Numbered from the stretch's first letter, positions 16,831-27,658 are shown. The stretch is DNA of 64,000 nt from Candidatus Saccharibacteria bacterium GW2011_GWC2_48_9 (GCA_001003725.1 LCPR01000005.1:62001-126000); one strand, 5' to 3'. A program made the numbers and translations. The notes: generated by a model from the sequence alone, not told the origin.

Positions 16831-18630
16831 ATGAAAGTTAGTGTACAAATACTCCAGCAATTTATTGGTAAGGCGCTACCATCAGTCGACGAATTGGTTG
16901 ATATTATCAATCGTCAACTTGGTGGCGTAGAGAACGTATCGGACCTCGCAGCCATATATAAAGACGCTAAGATCGTAAAAATAGTAGAATGCGAAAAACA
17001 CCCGAACGCCGATAGGCTCAATGTGTGCAAGATAGACGCAGGCACTGGAGAACTAATCCAGGTAGTATGCGGCGCGCCAAATGCTCGTGCAGATATGTGG
17101 GCAGTATGGTTGCCGCCAGCTTCTGTCGTACCTGCAACATATGCCGATGCTGAGCCATTTGTGCTTGATGCGCGCGAACTGCGAGGTGTCATGAGCCACG
17201 GTATGTTGGCAGCAGGTGACGAGTTGGCTATCAACGCCGATCATGACGGCATTGTTGAGGTAACACTCGAAGACTTGCCGCAAAATGCAGAGTTACGAGC
17301 GGGTATAGAATTTGCTCAAACATTTGGCTTAGACGATACGGTTATCGAGATAGAAAACAAGATGTTTACGCATCGACCTGATTGCTTCGGACAGCTGGGT
17401 GTGGCGATAGAACTTGCGGGTATTCTCGGCGAACGCGAGCCGACTTTAATTGACCATGAGGACGTATATAATCACCGCGCGAAGCTACCGGAATGGTACT
17501 GGGGCGCAAAGTCGTTTACTCGTGCAACTGGGTTGCCTCTAGAGGTGCGCAACGAGGCGGGGAGTAAGGTGCCGCGTTTGATGGCGGTTGCGCTAAAAGA
17601 TGTAACTATCGCACCGAGTCCTTTGTGGCTTCAGTGTGCGTTGGTTGCGCTTGGTTCAAAGCCTATCAACAACGTAGTTGATATTACCAACTACCTAATG
17701 CTCATGACTGCACAGCCTTCGCATGCGTACGACTACGACAAGCTACGCGGTGCTACACTGACGGCTCGTTTGGCTAGTGACGGTGAAAAGGTCGAACTGT
17801 TGAACGGTAAGACATATGAGCTTCATGTCGATGATGTAGTGATGGCGGATGAAGGCGGCGCAATAGGTGTTGCTGGCATCATGGGGGGAGCGAATAGTGA
17901 TATTACACATGAGACAAAAAATATCGTCCTTGAAGTAGCGACGTTTGACATGTATGGTGTGCGAAAAACAAGTATGCGACACGGGCTATTTACCGATGCA
18001 CTTACCCGCTTTAACAAAGGGCAATCGCCACTCCAAAACGATCGTGTGATGGGCCAGCTTATAGCACTCATTACACAGATGGCTGGTGGTTCGCAGGCAT
18101 CGGACGTCGCCGATATTGTAGATCCTGCGCTCGACCAGGCTCGAGCGGATAGTTCATTCCGAGCTGAGCTCAAGGTTGAGCCAGACTTCATAAATACACG
18201 CCTTGGACTCACGTTGAGCGGTGCACAAATCGAGCAGCTGCTACGCAATGTGTGGTTTGCGTGCTACGCAGAAAAAGGCGAGTCTGCGATTAGTTTTACG
18301 GCACCATTTTGGCGCACGGATATAGAAATACCAGAAGATATTGTTGAGGAAGTCGGACGCCTCTATGGGCTCGATAAACTGCCGCGAGAACTGCCACAAA
18401 AAAGCATATCCCCCACAGTTAAAAACGTGTCGATTGAGGCAAAGCAGCACATACGTGAAGCGTTGAGCCGTGCTGGCGGTAACGAAGTATTGACATACAG
18501 CTTCGTGCATCACGATGTCGAACGCATTGAGTCCCGATCTGCAGTACTACCGATTGAGCGTCTTGCCCAGTCTGCTCGACAAAGTACATATGAACATCAA
18601 GGCAGGTCACGCTGCGTTCATGCTGTATGA
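16831..18630 (+). CDS. pheT: Phenylalanyl-tRNA synthetase beta subunit, 5' part (reading frame breaks near 18510-18520)
   Basis: tRNA-binding domain and B3/B4 region; PheT homology stops after TYSFVHHD. Confidence 0.9.
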   Translation: MKVSVQILQQFIGKALPSVDELVDIINRQLGGVENVSDLAAIYKDAKIVKIVECEKHPNADRLNVCKIDAGTGELIQVVCGAPNARADMWAVWLPPASVVPATYADAEPFVLDARELRGVMSHGMLAAGDELAINADHDGIVEVTLEDLPQNAELRAGIEFAQTFGLDDTVIEIENKMFTHRPDCFGQLGVAIELAGILGEREPTLIDHEDVYNHRAKLPEWYWGAKSFTRATGLPLEVRNEAGSKVPRLMAVALKDVTIAPSPLWLQCALVALGSKPINNVVDITNYLMLMTAQPSHAYDYDKLRGATLTARLASDGEKVELLNGKTYELHVDDVVMADEGGAIGVAGIMGGANSDITHETKNIVLEVATFDMYGVRKTSMRHGLFTDALTRFNKGQSPLQNDRVMGQLIALITQMAGGSQASDVADIVDPALDQARADSSFRAELKVEPDFINTRLGLTLSGAQIEQLLRNVWFACYAEKGESAISFTAPFWRTDIEIPEDIVEEVGRLYGLDKLPRELPQKSISPTVKNVSIEAKQHIREALSRAGGNEVLTYSFVHHDVERIESRSAVLPIERLAQSARQSTYEHQGRSRCVHAV

Positions 18631-19318
18631 GATTGGCAAAGCACATCACAATGAATTGTTCGATGAGCAAGGTTTACCGAAAGAACTAGACAGAGTTGCG
18701 GGTGTGTATGCGCAGAAAGCAAGTGGCGATGGATCGGCGTACTATGCAATACGGCGAGTTGTGGACTTCCTGACTAGCGCTGTAGTGCCAAATGCGCGAG
18801 TGACATATACCCGTCTTGATAGATTTGAAGTGCCGCATTTTGCACCGTTTGAGCAAGCGCTGGCTCCGTTCGATCCACTTCGTTCTGCTATCGTAGAAAT
18901 CGATGGAAAGCTAGCGGGAGTTGCGGGCGAATTACGAGCAGCGGTACGAAAAGCACACAAGCTCCCGGACACAACGAGCACATTTGAGTTGTTTTTGTCG
19001 CCATTTGTGGGTGAGCAGATACCTCGCTACACGCCGCTTTCGCGATATCAAAGTGTGGAGCGAGATGTTACGTTTCGAGTAGACGAAAGCATCACGTATG
19101 GCCAAGTAGTGGAGGCGTCTGCCTACGAAGAAGATGGCCTAGCGCTTGAGTGCCGCGCGCTAGATATATATCAAGCTGAGGGTGGCTCGCACAAAAACAT
19201 CACACTCCGTTTTCTCATCACGCCGTACAATAAAACATTAACCGCCGAAGACGCAACACAAGTGACTGATGAAATTGTGAAACGTGTAGTCGCTGCAACT
19301 GGCGCACAGGTGCTATAG
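18515..19318 (+). CDS. pheT: Phenylalanyl-tRNA synthetase beta subunit, 3' part in +1 frame
   Basis: SNALSPDLQYYRLSVLPSLLDKV...; C-terminal FDX-ACB-like domain. Confidence 0.85.
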   Translation: MSNALSPDLQYYRLSVLPSLLDKVHMNIKAGHAAFMLYEIGKAHHNELFDEQGLPKELDRVAGVYAQKASGDGSAYYAIRRVVDFLTSAVVPNARVTYTRLDRFEVPHFAPFEQALAPFDPLRSAIVEIDGKLAGVAGELRAAVRKAHKLPDTTSTFELFLSPFVGEQIPRYTPLSRYQSVERDVTFRVDESITYGQVVEASAYEEDGLALECRALDIYQAEGGSHKNITLRFLITPYNKTLTAEDATQVTDEIVKRVVAATGAQVL

Positions 19319-19321
19319 CTC

Positions 19322-21106
19322 ATGCGCGAACTCTTGCGACTGTTTAGCTATACACGTGGACTCAAGTGGCTTGTCGTTGTAGTCGCTGGCATGGCGATTG
19401 TCGCTGCGCTCCTGAGTCTTGCATCTCCTTTTATCATCAAGATGGCGACTGACACTATCGTAGCTGGACTTGAAAGTGGTAACAGTGTTGATATTACATT
19501 TCTCATATGGCTCGTCGTAGGGATGCTAGGGGTGTCGCTTGTGGCTACTGCGGTAAGTGATGTAAGTGGAGTGCTCGGAGATATGTTGGCGGTTCGGATG
19601 CGTCGACAACTCTCGAGCCGTTACTATGAACACCTGCTTTCACTGCCCCAACGCTATTTCGATACAGAGATCACCGGTAAAGTTATCAATCGACTCAATC
19701 GCGCGATTGTAAGCATCACTTCGTTTATTCAGTTTTTTTCAAATAACTTGCTTAGTACGCTACTTACCGTTCTGATTGCACTCGGCATCATGCTCTGGTA
19801 TAGCTGGCTCGTGGCAGTAAGTATGTTGCTACTTATCCCGATATTCCTCTATGTCACTGCACTCACGAGTGTTAAATGGCAAAAATACGAGAAACGTATT
19901 AATAAGCATTTTGATATTGCAAGTGGTCGATTTACTGAGGTTGTTTCACAGGTCCGTCTTGTAAAAAGCTTCAATACTGAACGGCGCGAATATACATCAT
20001 TTGATACACGATTTAACAAAATGGTGGGTATTACGAAAAAACAATCGATTTACTGGCATAGCATGAATGCTATTCGTGGCGTAGCGCTGGGCATAGTGTA
20101 TGCCATTGTGTTTGGGACACTTTTTTATCAAACTGCGACAGGTGTGCTGACGATTGGTGAAATGGTATTACTTATCGCGTTAGTCCAGCAGATTTCTGGG
20201 CCGATGCAATCTATGAGTTTCTTTATTGATTATTATCAGCGGGCAGCAGCAAACAGCAAAGATTATGCCGAAGCGATGGCTGAAGAGCCCGAAGTCGTTG
20301 ATGAAAAGGGTAAACGCAAACTGGATGCAGAAAGTGCAGTCGTGGAGTTTCGCGACGTCGAATTTGCGTACGATGATAACAAGCGTGTGCTACACGGTAT
20401 CTCGTTTACAATCGACGCAGGCAAAAAACTTGCGCTCGTCGGCGAAAGTGGGGGCGGTAAATCTACTATATCGAATCTGCTCATGCGCCTATACGCGCCG
20501 TCGGGTGGCGATATTTATATCAATGGCTTGAATATTCATGACGTGACGCAAGCAAGTTTACGCGACTCAATTGCGACCGTGTTCCAGGATGCGTCTCTTT
20601 TTAGTGGTACTGTCCGTGAAAATATTGCGTACGGCCGACCGAGCGCAACCGACCAAGAAATACGACAAGCAGCAAAAGCAGCCAATGCCTGGTCGTTTAT
20701 TCAAGATTTGCCAGATGGGGTAGAAACAGAAATAGGCGAGAGGGGCGTCAAACTTAGCGGTGGTCAGAAGCAGCGTCTCGCTATTGCGCGCGCAATACTC
20801 AAAGACGCACCTATTTTAATCCTCGACGAGGCGACCAGTAGCCTGGATAGCCGCAGCGAAATAGTTGTGCAAGACGCACTCGAGCGACTCATGAAGAATC
20901 GCACTGTCCTTATCATCGCGCACCGCCTCAGTACAATCGCACATGTCGATACTATCGTTACCCTGAAGAAGGGTAAGGTCGATGAAACAGGCTCGCCCGC
21001 GCAGCTTGCCACGTCTGCCGGCATCTATGCCCAGCTTCTTGAGCTCCAGACGGCCACTACAGAGCAAGCGCGCAAAAAACTGGCAGAGTTCGATATGGCG
21101 GGTTAG
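19322..21106 (+). CDS. ABC transporter, fused permease-ATPase
   Basis: TM domain, GESGGGKST Walker A, LSGGQKQR signature, ILDEATSSLD Walker B. Confidence 0.95.
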   Translation: MRELLRLFSYTRGLKWLVVVVAGMAIVAALLSLASPFIIKMATDTIVAGLESGNSVDITFLIWLVVGMLGVSLVATAVSDVSGVLGDMLAVRMRRQLSSRYYEHLLSLPQRYFDTEITGKVINRLNRAIVSITSFIQFFSNNLLSTLLTVLIALGIMLWYSWLVAVSMLLLIPIFLYVTALTSVKWQKYEKRINKHFDIASGRFTEVVSQVRLVKSFNTERREYTSFDTRFNKMVGITKKQSIYWHSMNAIRGVALGIVYAIVFGTLFYQTATGVLTIGEMVLLIALVQQISGPMQSMSFFIDYYQRAAANSKDYAEAMAEEPEVVDEKGKRKLDAESAVVEFRDVEFAYDDNKRVLHGISFTIDAGKKLALVGESGGGKSTISNLLMRLYAPSGGDIYINGLNIHDVTQASLRDSIATVFQDASLFSGTVRENIAYGRPSATDQEIRQAAKAANAWSFIQDLPDGVETEIGERGVKLSGGQKQRLAIARAILKDAPILILDEATSSLDSRSEIVVQDALERLMKNRTVLIIAHRLSTIAHVDTIVTLKKGKVDETGSPAQLATSAGIYAQLLELQTATTEQARKKLAEFDMAG

Positions 21107-21152
21107 TCGCTCGTGGTATAATAATACAAGTAATATTTCAGAGAGGGAGACA

Positions 21153-21773
21153 ATGGCAACATCGAAAGCGCAACGCATCGGGATCATTGTGATCGCGGTG
21201 GTCATGACGGTTGGTACAATCGGCTCGTTTTTTATCATGATTTTGGCAAACGAAAATCAAGTAGCTGACCAGCAAAAAGAACAAGAGCAATATCAGCAGC
21301 AACTCAAGGAGTACGAAGAGCAAATGGCTGAAGCTCAAAAAGAGCAAGAAAAAGTGGCAAAACAATTATCTGCCGAGTATTACGATGACTTCAAGCAATA
21401 CGAATCACTGCCTGAGCCATTTGACGCAAGTAAGGTAAAGTCTCTTGTGAAAGATGATTTGAAACAGGGTAACGGCGAAACACTCGATGAAAATACACGA
21501 TACCGGGCGTATTACATTGGCTGGAATCAAGAAGGTAAAGTATTCGATGGCTCGATTGACGGGAGCGCGCTCAAAGCACCTCTAGAGGGCGGTACGTCGC
21601 TTATAGAAGGTTGGGTACAAGGTGTGCAGGGGATGAAAATTGGTGGCGTACGTGTCATCTCTATTCCCGGTGACCTAGCAAAAGGCTTGACGCCAAGTGC
21701 AGACATCAAAGAAGGTGCGCCACTTAAGTTCGTCGTGATGGCTATACCACCTGCTAGTGAGACGGAGAGCTGA
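21153..21773 (+). CDS. FKBP-type peptidyl-prolyl isomerase, membrane anchored
   Basis: N-terminal TM, coiled coil, GKVFDGS..PLEGGTSLIEGWVQGVQGMKIGGVRVISIPGDLAKG. Confidence 0.85.
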   Translation: MATSKAQRIGIIVIAVVMTVGTIGSFFIMILANENQVADQQKEQEQYQQQLKEYEEQMAEAQKEQEKVAKQLSAEYYDDFKQYESLPEPFDASKVKSLVKDDLKQGNGETLDENTRYRAYYIGWNQEGKVFDGSIDGSALKAPLEGGTSLIEGWVQGVQGMKIGGVRVISIPGDLAKGLTPSADIKEGAPLKFVVMAIPPASETES

Positions 21774-21780
21774 TCTAACA

Positions 21781-22716
21781 ATGGATGATATTAAAGATGT
21801 CGTGATGGTGGGTGCTGGTCCTACGTCGTTGGCCGCGGCCATTTACACTACTCGCGAAGATATCGACACGACGCTTTACGAAAAAGCATCAATTGGTGGA
21901 TTGGCTGCAATCACCGACCTCGTAGATAACTACCCGGGCTTCCCGGAAGGTATTGCAGGTATGAAGCTAGCGTCGCAACTGCAGGCGCAGGCAGAGCGCT
22001 TTGGTGCCAATATCGACTTTGGCGATATATCTGCAATCACTCGCGATGACGAAGCTATTACTCTCACTGTAGATGGCAAGCCGGTGAGGGCTAAGGCTGT
22101 ACTCATCGCAACAGGTAGTGATTACAAAAAACTCGGTATACCAGGAGAAGCTGAATACTACGGTCGCGGTGTGCACTACTGTGCCACGTGCGACGGGGCG
22201 TTTTATCGTGACAAACAACTTGTGGTGATCGGCGGCGGCAACTCGGCTGTGCAGGAAGCCTTGTTTTTGACTCGTTTCACTACGCATATAGATTTGCTAG
22301 TACGCAGTACACTGAAAGCCAGTGAGGTGCTGCAGCATGAACTCCAAAAGTTCGTTGATGACGGCAAGATATCTGTTCATTACGGCGTAGTGCCAGAAGA
22401 GATTGTGACAGAAGACAATAAGGTAGTGCGGGTGACAGCAAAGAAAGCTGGAGAGTCTGTAGCATATCCTACAGACGGCGTATTCGTGTTTATCGGCTTA
22501 ATGCCAAATACGGCGTTTCTCGAAAATTCGGGCGTCGAGCTAGATGAAGTTGGTCTGGTAAAAACCGACCTCAAGCTAGCAACGAACGTACCTGGCATCT
22601 ACGCTGCCGGTGACGTGCGAAGTGGCGCAACAATGCAGATAGCTAGTGCGGTGGGCGAAGGTGCAACTGCTGCACTTTCTATGCGCGAGTATCTAGAAGC
22701 GCTTGAACGCGAATAA
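21781..22716 (+). CDS. trxB: Thioredoxin reductase
   Basis: GAGPTSLAAAIY, CATCDGAFY, IYAAGDVRSG. Confidence 0.95.
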   Translation: MDDIKDVVMVGAGPTSLAAAIYTTREDIDTTLYEKASIGGLAAITDLVDNYPGFPEGIAGMKLASQLQAQAERFGANIDFGDISAITRDDEAITLTVDGKPVRAKAVLIATGSDYKKLGIPGEAEYYGRGVHYCATCDGAFYRDKQLVVIGGGNSAVQEALFLTRFTTHIDLLVRSTLKASEVLQHELQKFVDDGKISVHYGVVPEEIVTEDNKVVRVTAKKAGESVAYPTDGVFVFIGLMPNTAFLENSGVELDEVGLVKTDLKLATNVPGIYAAGDVRSGATMQIASAVGEGATAALSMREYLEALERE

Positions 22717-22718
22717 CT

Positions 22719-23408
22719 TTAGCCGCGTAATGCATCAATAATTCGACGTGGATAATCTGTGATTACCGCGTCGATTTGCTTTAGACGCATCAGATGTGCA
22801 CCACCCGGCCTATTGACTGTATATGCGTACGTAAAAACCCCAAGACGCTTCGCAATCGCGAGAGAAAGTAAACTCACGTAGAGTCGATGGAAACCTAAAC
22901 CTGAAAATTTTAGGGAACGTTGATATAGCAGAAACGTGTATGGATTGTGGTCATGAAGGAGCGCCAATCGAGCATTTGACGAGTGACTGCGGACCGATCG
23001 CAGCTCCTTGATTTTAAATGACGATACTAAGCAATTATCCCACCCACTTTCTTGAGTGATGTAGTATTTTTCTAGAAGAGCTGCTACTGTTTCGCCACTA
23101 CCGTGTGATTTGAGTTCGATATTGAGATATGTGCGTCCCCAGAAATTATCTAACACTTCGGTGAGTGTAGGAATAGGGTCTTTTGTTGTGATAGCTAGTA
23201 GTTCTTGGTAGGTTGATGTATGTACAGAATGCATAGTACCACGGGTAAATAGTAGACGATCGTCGTGTATCACGATAGGTGTGCCATCTTTAGTGAGTCG
23301 TACGTCAAACTCTAGTCCATCCGCACCCTGTTCGAGCGCGTACTGCATGGCTTCAATGGTGTTGACGGTGCCTCGCCCTTTAGCGCCGCGGTGTCCTATA
23401 ACAAGCAT
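22719..23408 (-). CDS. Glycerophosphodiester phosphodiesterase
   Basis: GHRGAKG..NTIEAMQYALEQGADGLEFDVRLTKDGTPIVIHDD. Confidence 0.92.
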   Translation of the reverse strand: MLVIGHRGAKGRGTVNTIEAMQYALEQGADGLEFDVRLTKDGTPIVIHDDRLLFTRGTMHSVHTSTYQELLAITTKDPIPTLTEVLDNFWGRTYLNIELKSHGSGETVAALLEKYYITQESGWDNCLVSSFKIKELRSVRSHSSNARLALLHDHNPYTFLLYQRSLKFSGLGFHRLYVSLLSLAIAKRLGVFTYAYTVNRPGGAHLMRLKQIDAVITDYPRRIIDALRG

Positions 23409-23459
23409 GTGTATAGTATACTAGAGACAAGAGATAACTGACAGATAAGGAGTATATGT

Positions 23460-23990
23460 ATGGCAGACTTTAACCAAATTCTCACCCCAGGGCCGGTCGA
23501 TGACGGCATCGTCAATGTGGTTGTCGAGATACCACAAGGTAGCTCGCATAAAATAGAATGGAATCGTGAGCTAGCGGTGATGCAGCTAGATCGAGTAGAG
23601 CCGGCTATTTTCGCAAAGCCGACCAACTATGGCTTCATACCGCAAACGCTCGATGAAGACGGTGACGAGCTTGATGCATTGATTGTCACTAACGAGCCAC
23701 TGCCAACGGGTATCTACTTAGAGGCTCGTATTATCGGTGTAATGAAATTTGCAGATGACAGTGAAGTCGATGACAAGGTGGTAGTGGTGCCTGCGGACGA
23801 TCGTAATACAGGTAATGCAATACGCACTCTCGATGATCTTTCTCCGCAGCTGATCAAGCAAATCGAATTTCACTTTAATCATTACAAAGACTTGAAGAAA
23901 CCAGGTACTACCGTAGTCGAAAAGTGGGCAGATATAGACGAGGCAAAAGCTGTTATTCACGAGGCAATTGAGCGCTGGAACAACCGCTAA
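23460..23990 (+). CDS. ppa: Inorganic pyrophosphatase
   Basis: VVVEIPQGSSHKIE, YGFIPQTLDEDGDELDALI. Confidence 0.95.
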   Translation: MADFNQILTPGPVDDGIVNVVVEIPQGSSHKIEWNRELAVMQLDRVEPAIFAKPTNYGFIPQTLDEDGDELDALIVTNEPLPTGIYLEARIIGVMKFADDSEVDDKVVVVPADDRNTGNAIRTLDDLSPQLIKQIEFHFNHYKDLKKPGTTVVEKWADIDEAKAVIHEAIERWNNR

Positions 23991-23993
23991 TAT

Positions 23994-24404
23994 ATGCAAG
24001 ATAGACGTTCAGTTAAGTTGCTACTTCATAACAACCAGGGGGAGTTTCTTGTGTTGCGAAGGAGTGATACGCACCCGACTATGCCTCGTGCATTTGATTT
24101 GCCGGGAGGCGATGTTGAGCCCGGTGAAACGGATCTTGTTGCGCTTGACCGTGAGATATCCGAAGAAATCGGACTCGTGTTCAACACGGAAGATGCGGTA
24201 CACATCGGCTATGACGCCGAGTATGAGCCCGGCGAAGGCTTAATGACACGAGTGCTGTATATGCTCAAGATAGAGACCTCTCGTCCACTGGTGCGCCTGA
24301 GCTGGGAGCATGAGTCGTTTGATTGGGTGGACAAAGAGACGCTTCGAGGCTTTGAGCCGCCTTTTCAGGTGTTAGTGCGAACTGCCTTAGATTTTTACCT
24401 ATAG
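23994..24404 (+). CDS. NUDIX hydrolase
   Basis: Nudix box GGDVEPGETDLVALDREISEEIGL. Confidence 0.92.
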   Translation: MQDRRSVKLLLHNNQGEFLVLRRSDTHPTMPRAFDLPGGDVEPGETDLVALDREISEEIGLVFNTEDAVHIGYDAEYEPGEGLMTRVLYMLKIETSRPLVRLSWEHESFDWVDKETLRGFEPPFQVLVRTALDFYL

Positions 24405-24407
24405 CTA

Positions 24408-25925
24408 CTAGTTGCGGCGTGAGGCCTTGTCGCGTATGATTGCCGCCGCGTGGGAGATGCCTTCGATAAGGCCTAGTTGCTTAAGATGACCACGCAGCTT
24501 GCTCTTGGCGTGAGAAGTAACCACGAGCTCGAGCCATGCCTTTTTCGCCTGGGGAAGTTTTCGCGTGACTACTTCTACGACGTCACCGTTTTGCAGAGGT
24601 TTGTCGAACGCATTGATGTTGCCGTTAACCCTAAAACTATAGGCGTGTTTTCCAATGTCGCTATGCACAAGATATGCGAAGTCAAGCGGATATGCACCTT
24701 CTGGTAAGTTATAAATATCACCCTTTGGGGAGTATACAAAGATACGATTGCCAAACAAGTCTATATTGAGCTGACTTTCACTGATATCTTCACCTTCGCG
24801 TAGCCGAGCTGCGACCTCCTGCATTTGGGTAATCCATTGTAGTTCCGCGGGTAACCCCCCGTTACCTCGTTTGTTTTTTGTATAATTCTTAGTAGCTTTA
24901 TGTTCGTGATAATGAAAGCTTGCCGCAAGACCACGCTCTGCATAGTCGTGCATTTCCTGGGTACGAATCTGAAATTCAACAATCTGCTTACTCGGCGTGA
25001 TAACTGTAGTATGGAGGCTTTGATAACCGTTTGGTTTAGGTACGGCGATATAATCTTTGATGCGTGCGAGCATGGGTTGATACATGCTATGGAGAATACC
25101 AAGTACTCGGTAACAATCTTCTTTGTTGTCGACAATAATACGAAGCGCCATAAGATCGTAAATGTCATCTATGTTGCCATCTACTTTTTTGAGTTTTTTG
25201 TACAAACTATATATGCTTTTGACTCGTCCATTCACCTCGAAATCAAAGCTATGCTTGGTAAGCTCTTTTTCTACTTCTGTCCTGACGGTGCCGAGTTTTC
25301 GCGTACTGCGCCCCAAGCGTTTACGCATCATTGATTGAAGATGTTTAAATTCCTGAGGATCGAGATAGCTGAAGGCGAGTTCTTCCATTTCCATGCGTAC
25401 GCGCCCCATACCAAGTCTATCCGCCATAGGGGCAAACACTTCGAGTGTTTCGCGAGCAATTTTCAGCTGCTTGTCTGCTGGCATGTACTGTAGCGTCGAC
25501 ATGTTGTGTAGTCTGTCGGCGAGCTTGATGATGATAACGCGCACGTCTTGGCCGACCGCAATGAGAAGCTTCGAAAGGTTATCTTTTGTTTGAGGAAGGT
25601 AGCTTGAAAGGTCGCGCATGCCTGAACGCGCCTGAGATACCTTTGTCACTCCGTCCACGAGAAACGCTACGTCGCGTCCAAACAGGTTTTCTATCTCTTC
25701 AAGTGTTGCGTCGGTATCTTCTACAGTGTCGTGCAGTACGCCGGCAAGTACAGTGTCGACGTCCATGCCCCAGTCTATGAGACTATATGCTACAGAGAGG
25801 GGGTGTGTGATATACGCCGCCCCACTTTTGCGTTTTTGGCCGTGGTGGTGCTTAGTCGCGTAATCGATGGCATGCTCGAGCTCGAGGACTTGATTTTCCT
25901 CGTACACGCTTGTCGCGAACGTCAT
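24408..25925 (-). CDS. RelA/SpoT-family (p)ppGpp synthetase/hydrolase
   Basis: HD domain (HDTVEDT), synthetase domain (KPNGYQSLHTTV), TGS region; likely start MTFATSVYEE. Confidence 0.93.
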   Translation of the reverse strand: MTFATSVYEENQVLELEHAIDYATKHHHGQKRKSGAAYITHPLSVAYSLIDWGMDVDTVLAGVLHDTVEDTDATLEEIENLFGRDVAFLVDGVTKVSQARSGMRDLSSYLPQTKDNLSKLLIAVGQDVRVIIIKLADRLHNMSTLQYMPADKQLKIARETLEVFAPMADRLGMGRVRMEMEELAFSYLDPQEFKHLQSMMRKRLGRSTRKLGTVRTEVEKELTKHSFDFEVNGRVKSIYSLYKKLKKVDGNIDDIYDLMALRIIVDNKEDCYRVLGILHSMYQPMLARIKDYIAVPKPNGYQSLHTTVITPSKQIVEFQIRTQEMHDYAERGLAASFHYHEHKATKNYTKNKRGNGGLPAELQWITQMQEVAARLREGEDISESQLNIDLFGNRIFVYSPKGDIYNLPEGAYPLDFAYLVHSDIGKHAYSFRVNGNINAFDKPLQNGDVVEVVTRKLPQAKKAWLELVVTSHAKSKLRGHLKQLGLIEGISHAAAIIRDKASRRN

Positions 25926-26057
25926 GATGTCACTTTTATGCATAGTATGCATAGTATATCGTACATCCGTCTCAAAGTAGAGTTGCAACGCGGCTTGCGG
26001 ATGCTATAATTATATCCAAAGCACTAATGTTTATAGAAGAGAGGGGCACATTCTATA

Positions 26058-27077
26058 ATGAGTCAGACAAAAATCGCAATTAATGGATTTGGACGAATCG
26101 GGCGCAACGCGTTCAAGATTGCATTTGAACGAGGTGACCTCGAGGTCGTAGCGATCAACGACCTGACCGACACAAAGACACTCGCGTATTTGCTCAAACA
26201 CGATAGCAACTACGGTACGTATCATCATGAGGTGACGGCCGAAGACCAGGGCATTGTTGTTAATGGCAAGCATATTAAAGTACTTGCTGAGCGCGATCCA
26301 TCGGTACTACCCTGGGGCGATTTGGGCGTAGAGCTCGTTATCGAATCTACAGGATTCTTTACCGATAAAGAAGGGGCGGAAAAGCATATTGTAGGCGGTG
26401 GAGCAAAGCGCGTCGTCATCAGCGGTCCAACAAAAAGTGATGGAGTCGATACAATAGTACTCGGCGCCAACGATGACAAGATACCTACGGCTACAGACGT
26501 CATCAGTAACGCAAGCTGTACTACCAATAGCCTGGCCGCAGTGATGGCAGTGCTCGATGCAGAGTTTGGTGTCGAGAAGTCACTGCTGACCACAGTACAT
26601 AGCTATACAGCCAGTCAGGCGCTACAAGACGCGCCAAAGAAAGACCTTCGTGAAGGTCGAAACGCCGCTGAAAATATGGTACCAACATCTACTGGTGCCG
26701 CAATTGCGGTGACAAAAACACTCCCTCAACTTGAAGGCAAGTTTGATGGGCTGTCGATTCGCGTGCCGACACCGGTCGTGTCAATCAGTGATGTTACGGC
26801 ATTGCTAAGCCGCGATGTAACAGTCGAAGAGCTCAACGAGACATTTCGTAAAGCTGCCAAGGAGCCATACTACCAAGGTATTCTTGCGGTTAGCGACGAG
26901 CCACTAGTTTCTCGCGACTACATTGGTAATAGCAACTCGGGAACAGTCGACTTATTGCTCACAAAGGTTGTTGGCGGTAATCTCATTAAGATTGCCGTAT
27001 GGTATGACAACGAATGGGGCTATTCAAACCGTCTTGTTGAATTAGTTGCAGACGTTTCAAAATCAATCGAGCGCTAA
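26058..27077 (+). CDS. gap: Glyceraldehyde-3-phosphate dehydrogenase
   Basis: INGFGRIGRNAFK, SNASCTTNSLA, WYDNEWGYSNR. Confidence 0.97.
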   Translation: MSQTKIAINGFGRIGRNAFKIAFERGDLEVVAINDLTDTKTLAYLLKHDSNYGTYHHEVTAEDQGIVVNGKHIKVLAERDPSVLPWGDLGVELVIESTGFFTDKEGAEKHIVGGGAKRVVISGPTKSDGVDTIVLGANDDKIPTATDVISNASCTTNSLAAVMAVLDAEFGVEKSLLTTVHSYTASQALQDAPKKDLREGRNAAENMVPTSTGAAIAVTKTLPQLEGKFDGLSIRVPTPVVSISDVTALLSRDVTVEELNETFRKAAKEPYYQGILAVSDEPLVSRDYIGNSNSGTVDLLLTKVVGGNLIKIAVWYDNEWGYSNRLVELVADVSKSIER

Positions 27078-27104
27078 AAGCATTGCTATGCAGTAGCGAT
27101 AAAT

Positions 27105-27140
27105 GAATAAACCACCGTGTAAATATACGGTGGTTTATTC
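27105..27140. terminator. Bidirectional terminator between gap and DUF454 gene
   Basis: GAATAAACCACCGT / ACGGTGGTTTATTC, 14-bp perfect arms. Confidence 0.85.
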
Positions 27141-27545
27141 GTCGCTATGCGTAGTTGCGCCGGTCGGCTGCGAACTCGGAACGATGTACATGAACACACT
27201 GCACGATAGCGCGACAAGGGCCAATATGAGTGCGAGCACCATGTTTTGGGTGAGTGCGGTGACAATAGCAAATGATAGCCATGCGCTACCCTGAGAAATG
27301 AATTTGACCCGGGGGGCAAGCGTACCCTCACGTTGAAAGCGATGAGACTCGCGAATTGCAAGCTTCAGGAGCGGAATGCGTGTAAACCACCTATAGAGTC
27401 GCTTGCTGGATTTGGAGAATGCCCATAGTGCGATCAACACGAATACAGTGGTAGGGAGTCCAGGTAGCCATATGCCTATAATTCCCAGTCCTGTGCAGAT
27501 GAGCCCAAGTAGCGCGTAGAGAATTTTTCTAACAATTTGTGGCAT
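27135..27545 (-). CDS. DUF454 (YbaN-like) membrane protein
   Basis: GIIGIWLPGLPTTVFVLIALWAFSKSSKRLYRWF. Confidence 0.85.
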   Translation of the reverse strand: MPQIVRKILYALLGLICTGLGIIGIWLPGLPTTVFVLIALWAFSKSSKRLYRWFTRIPLLKLAIRESHRFQREGTLAPRVKFISQGSAWLSFAIVTALTQNMVLALILALVALSCSVFMYIVPSSQPTGATTHSDE

Positions 27546-27658
27546 AAAACCTCATAGTAGTGAGATGTAATCGCATTACTCACCAGTATAAACCGCACTT
27601 GGTTTGCCTGCAAGTCTGACGCTTGCTACTGCGCTCGATAACGCTTATACTAAAGGAC

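Noticed and set aside
25939-25960. Tandem 9-mer (GCATAGTAT x2) at the relA/spoT start
   Set aside because: Only two copies, in the likely 5' UTR upstream of MTFATS; may include -10-like elements but nothing more can be supported.
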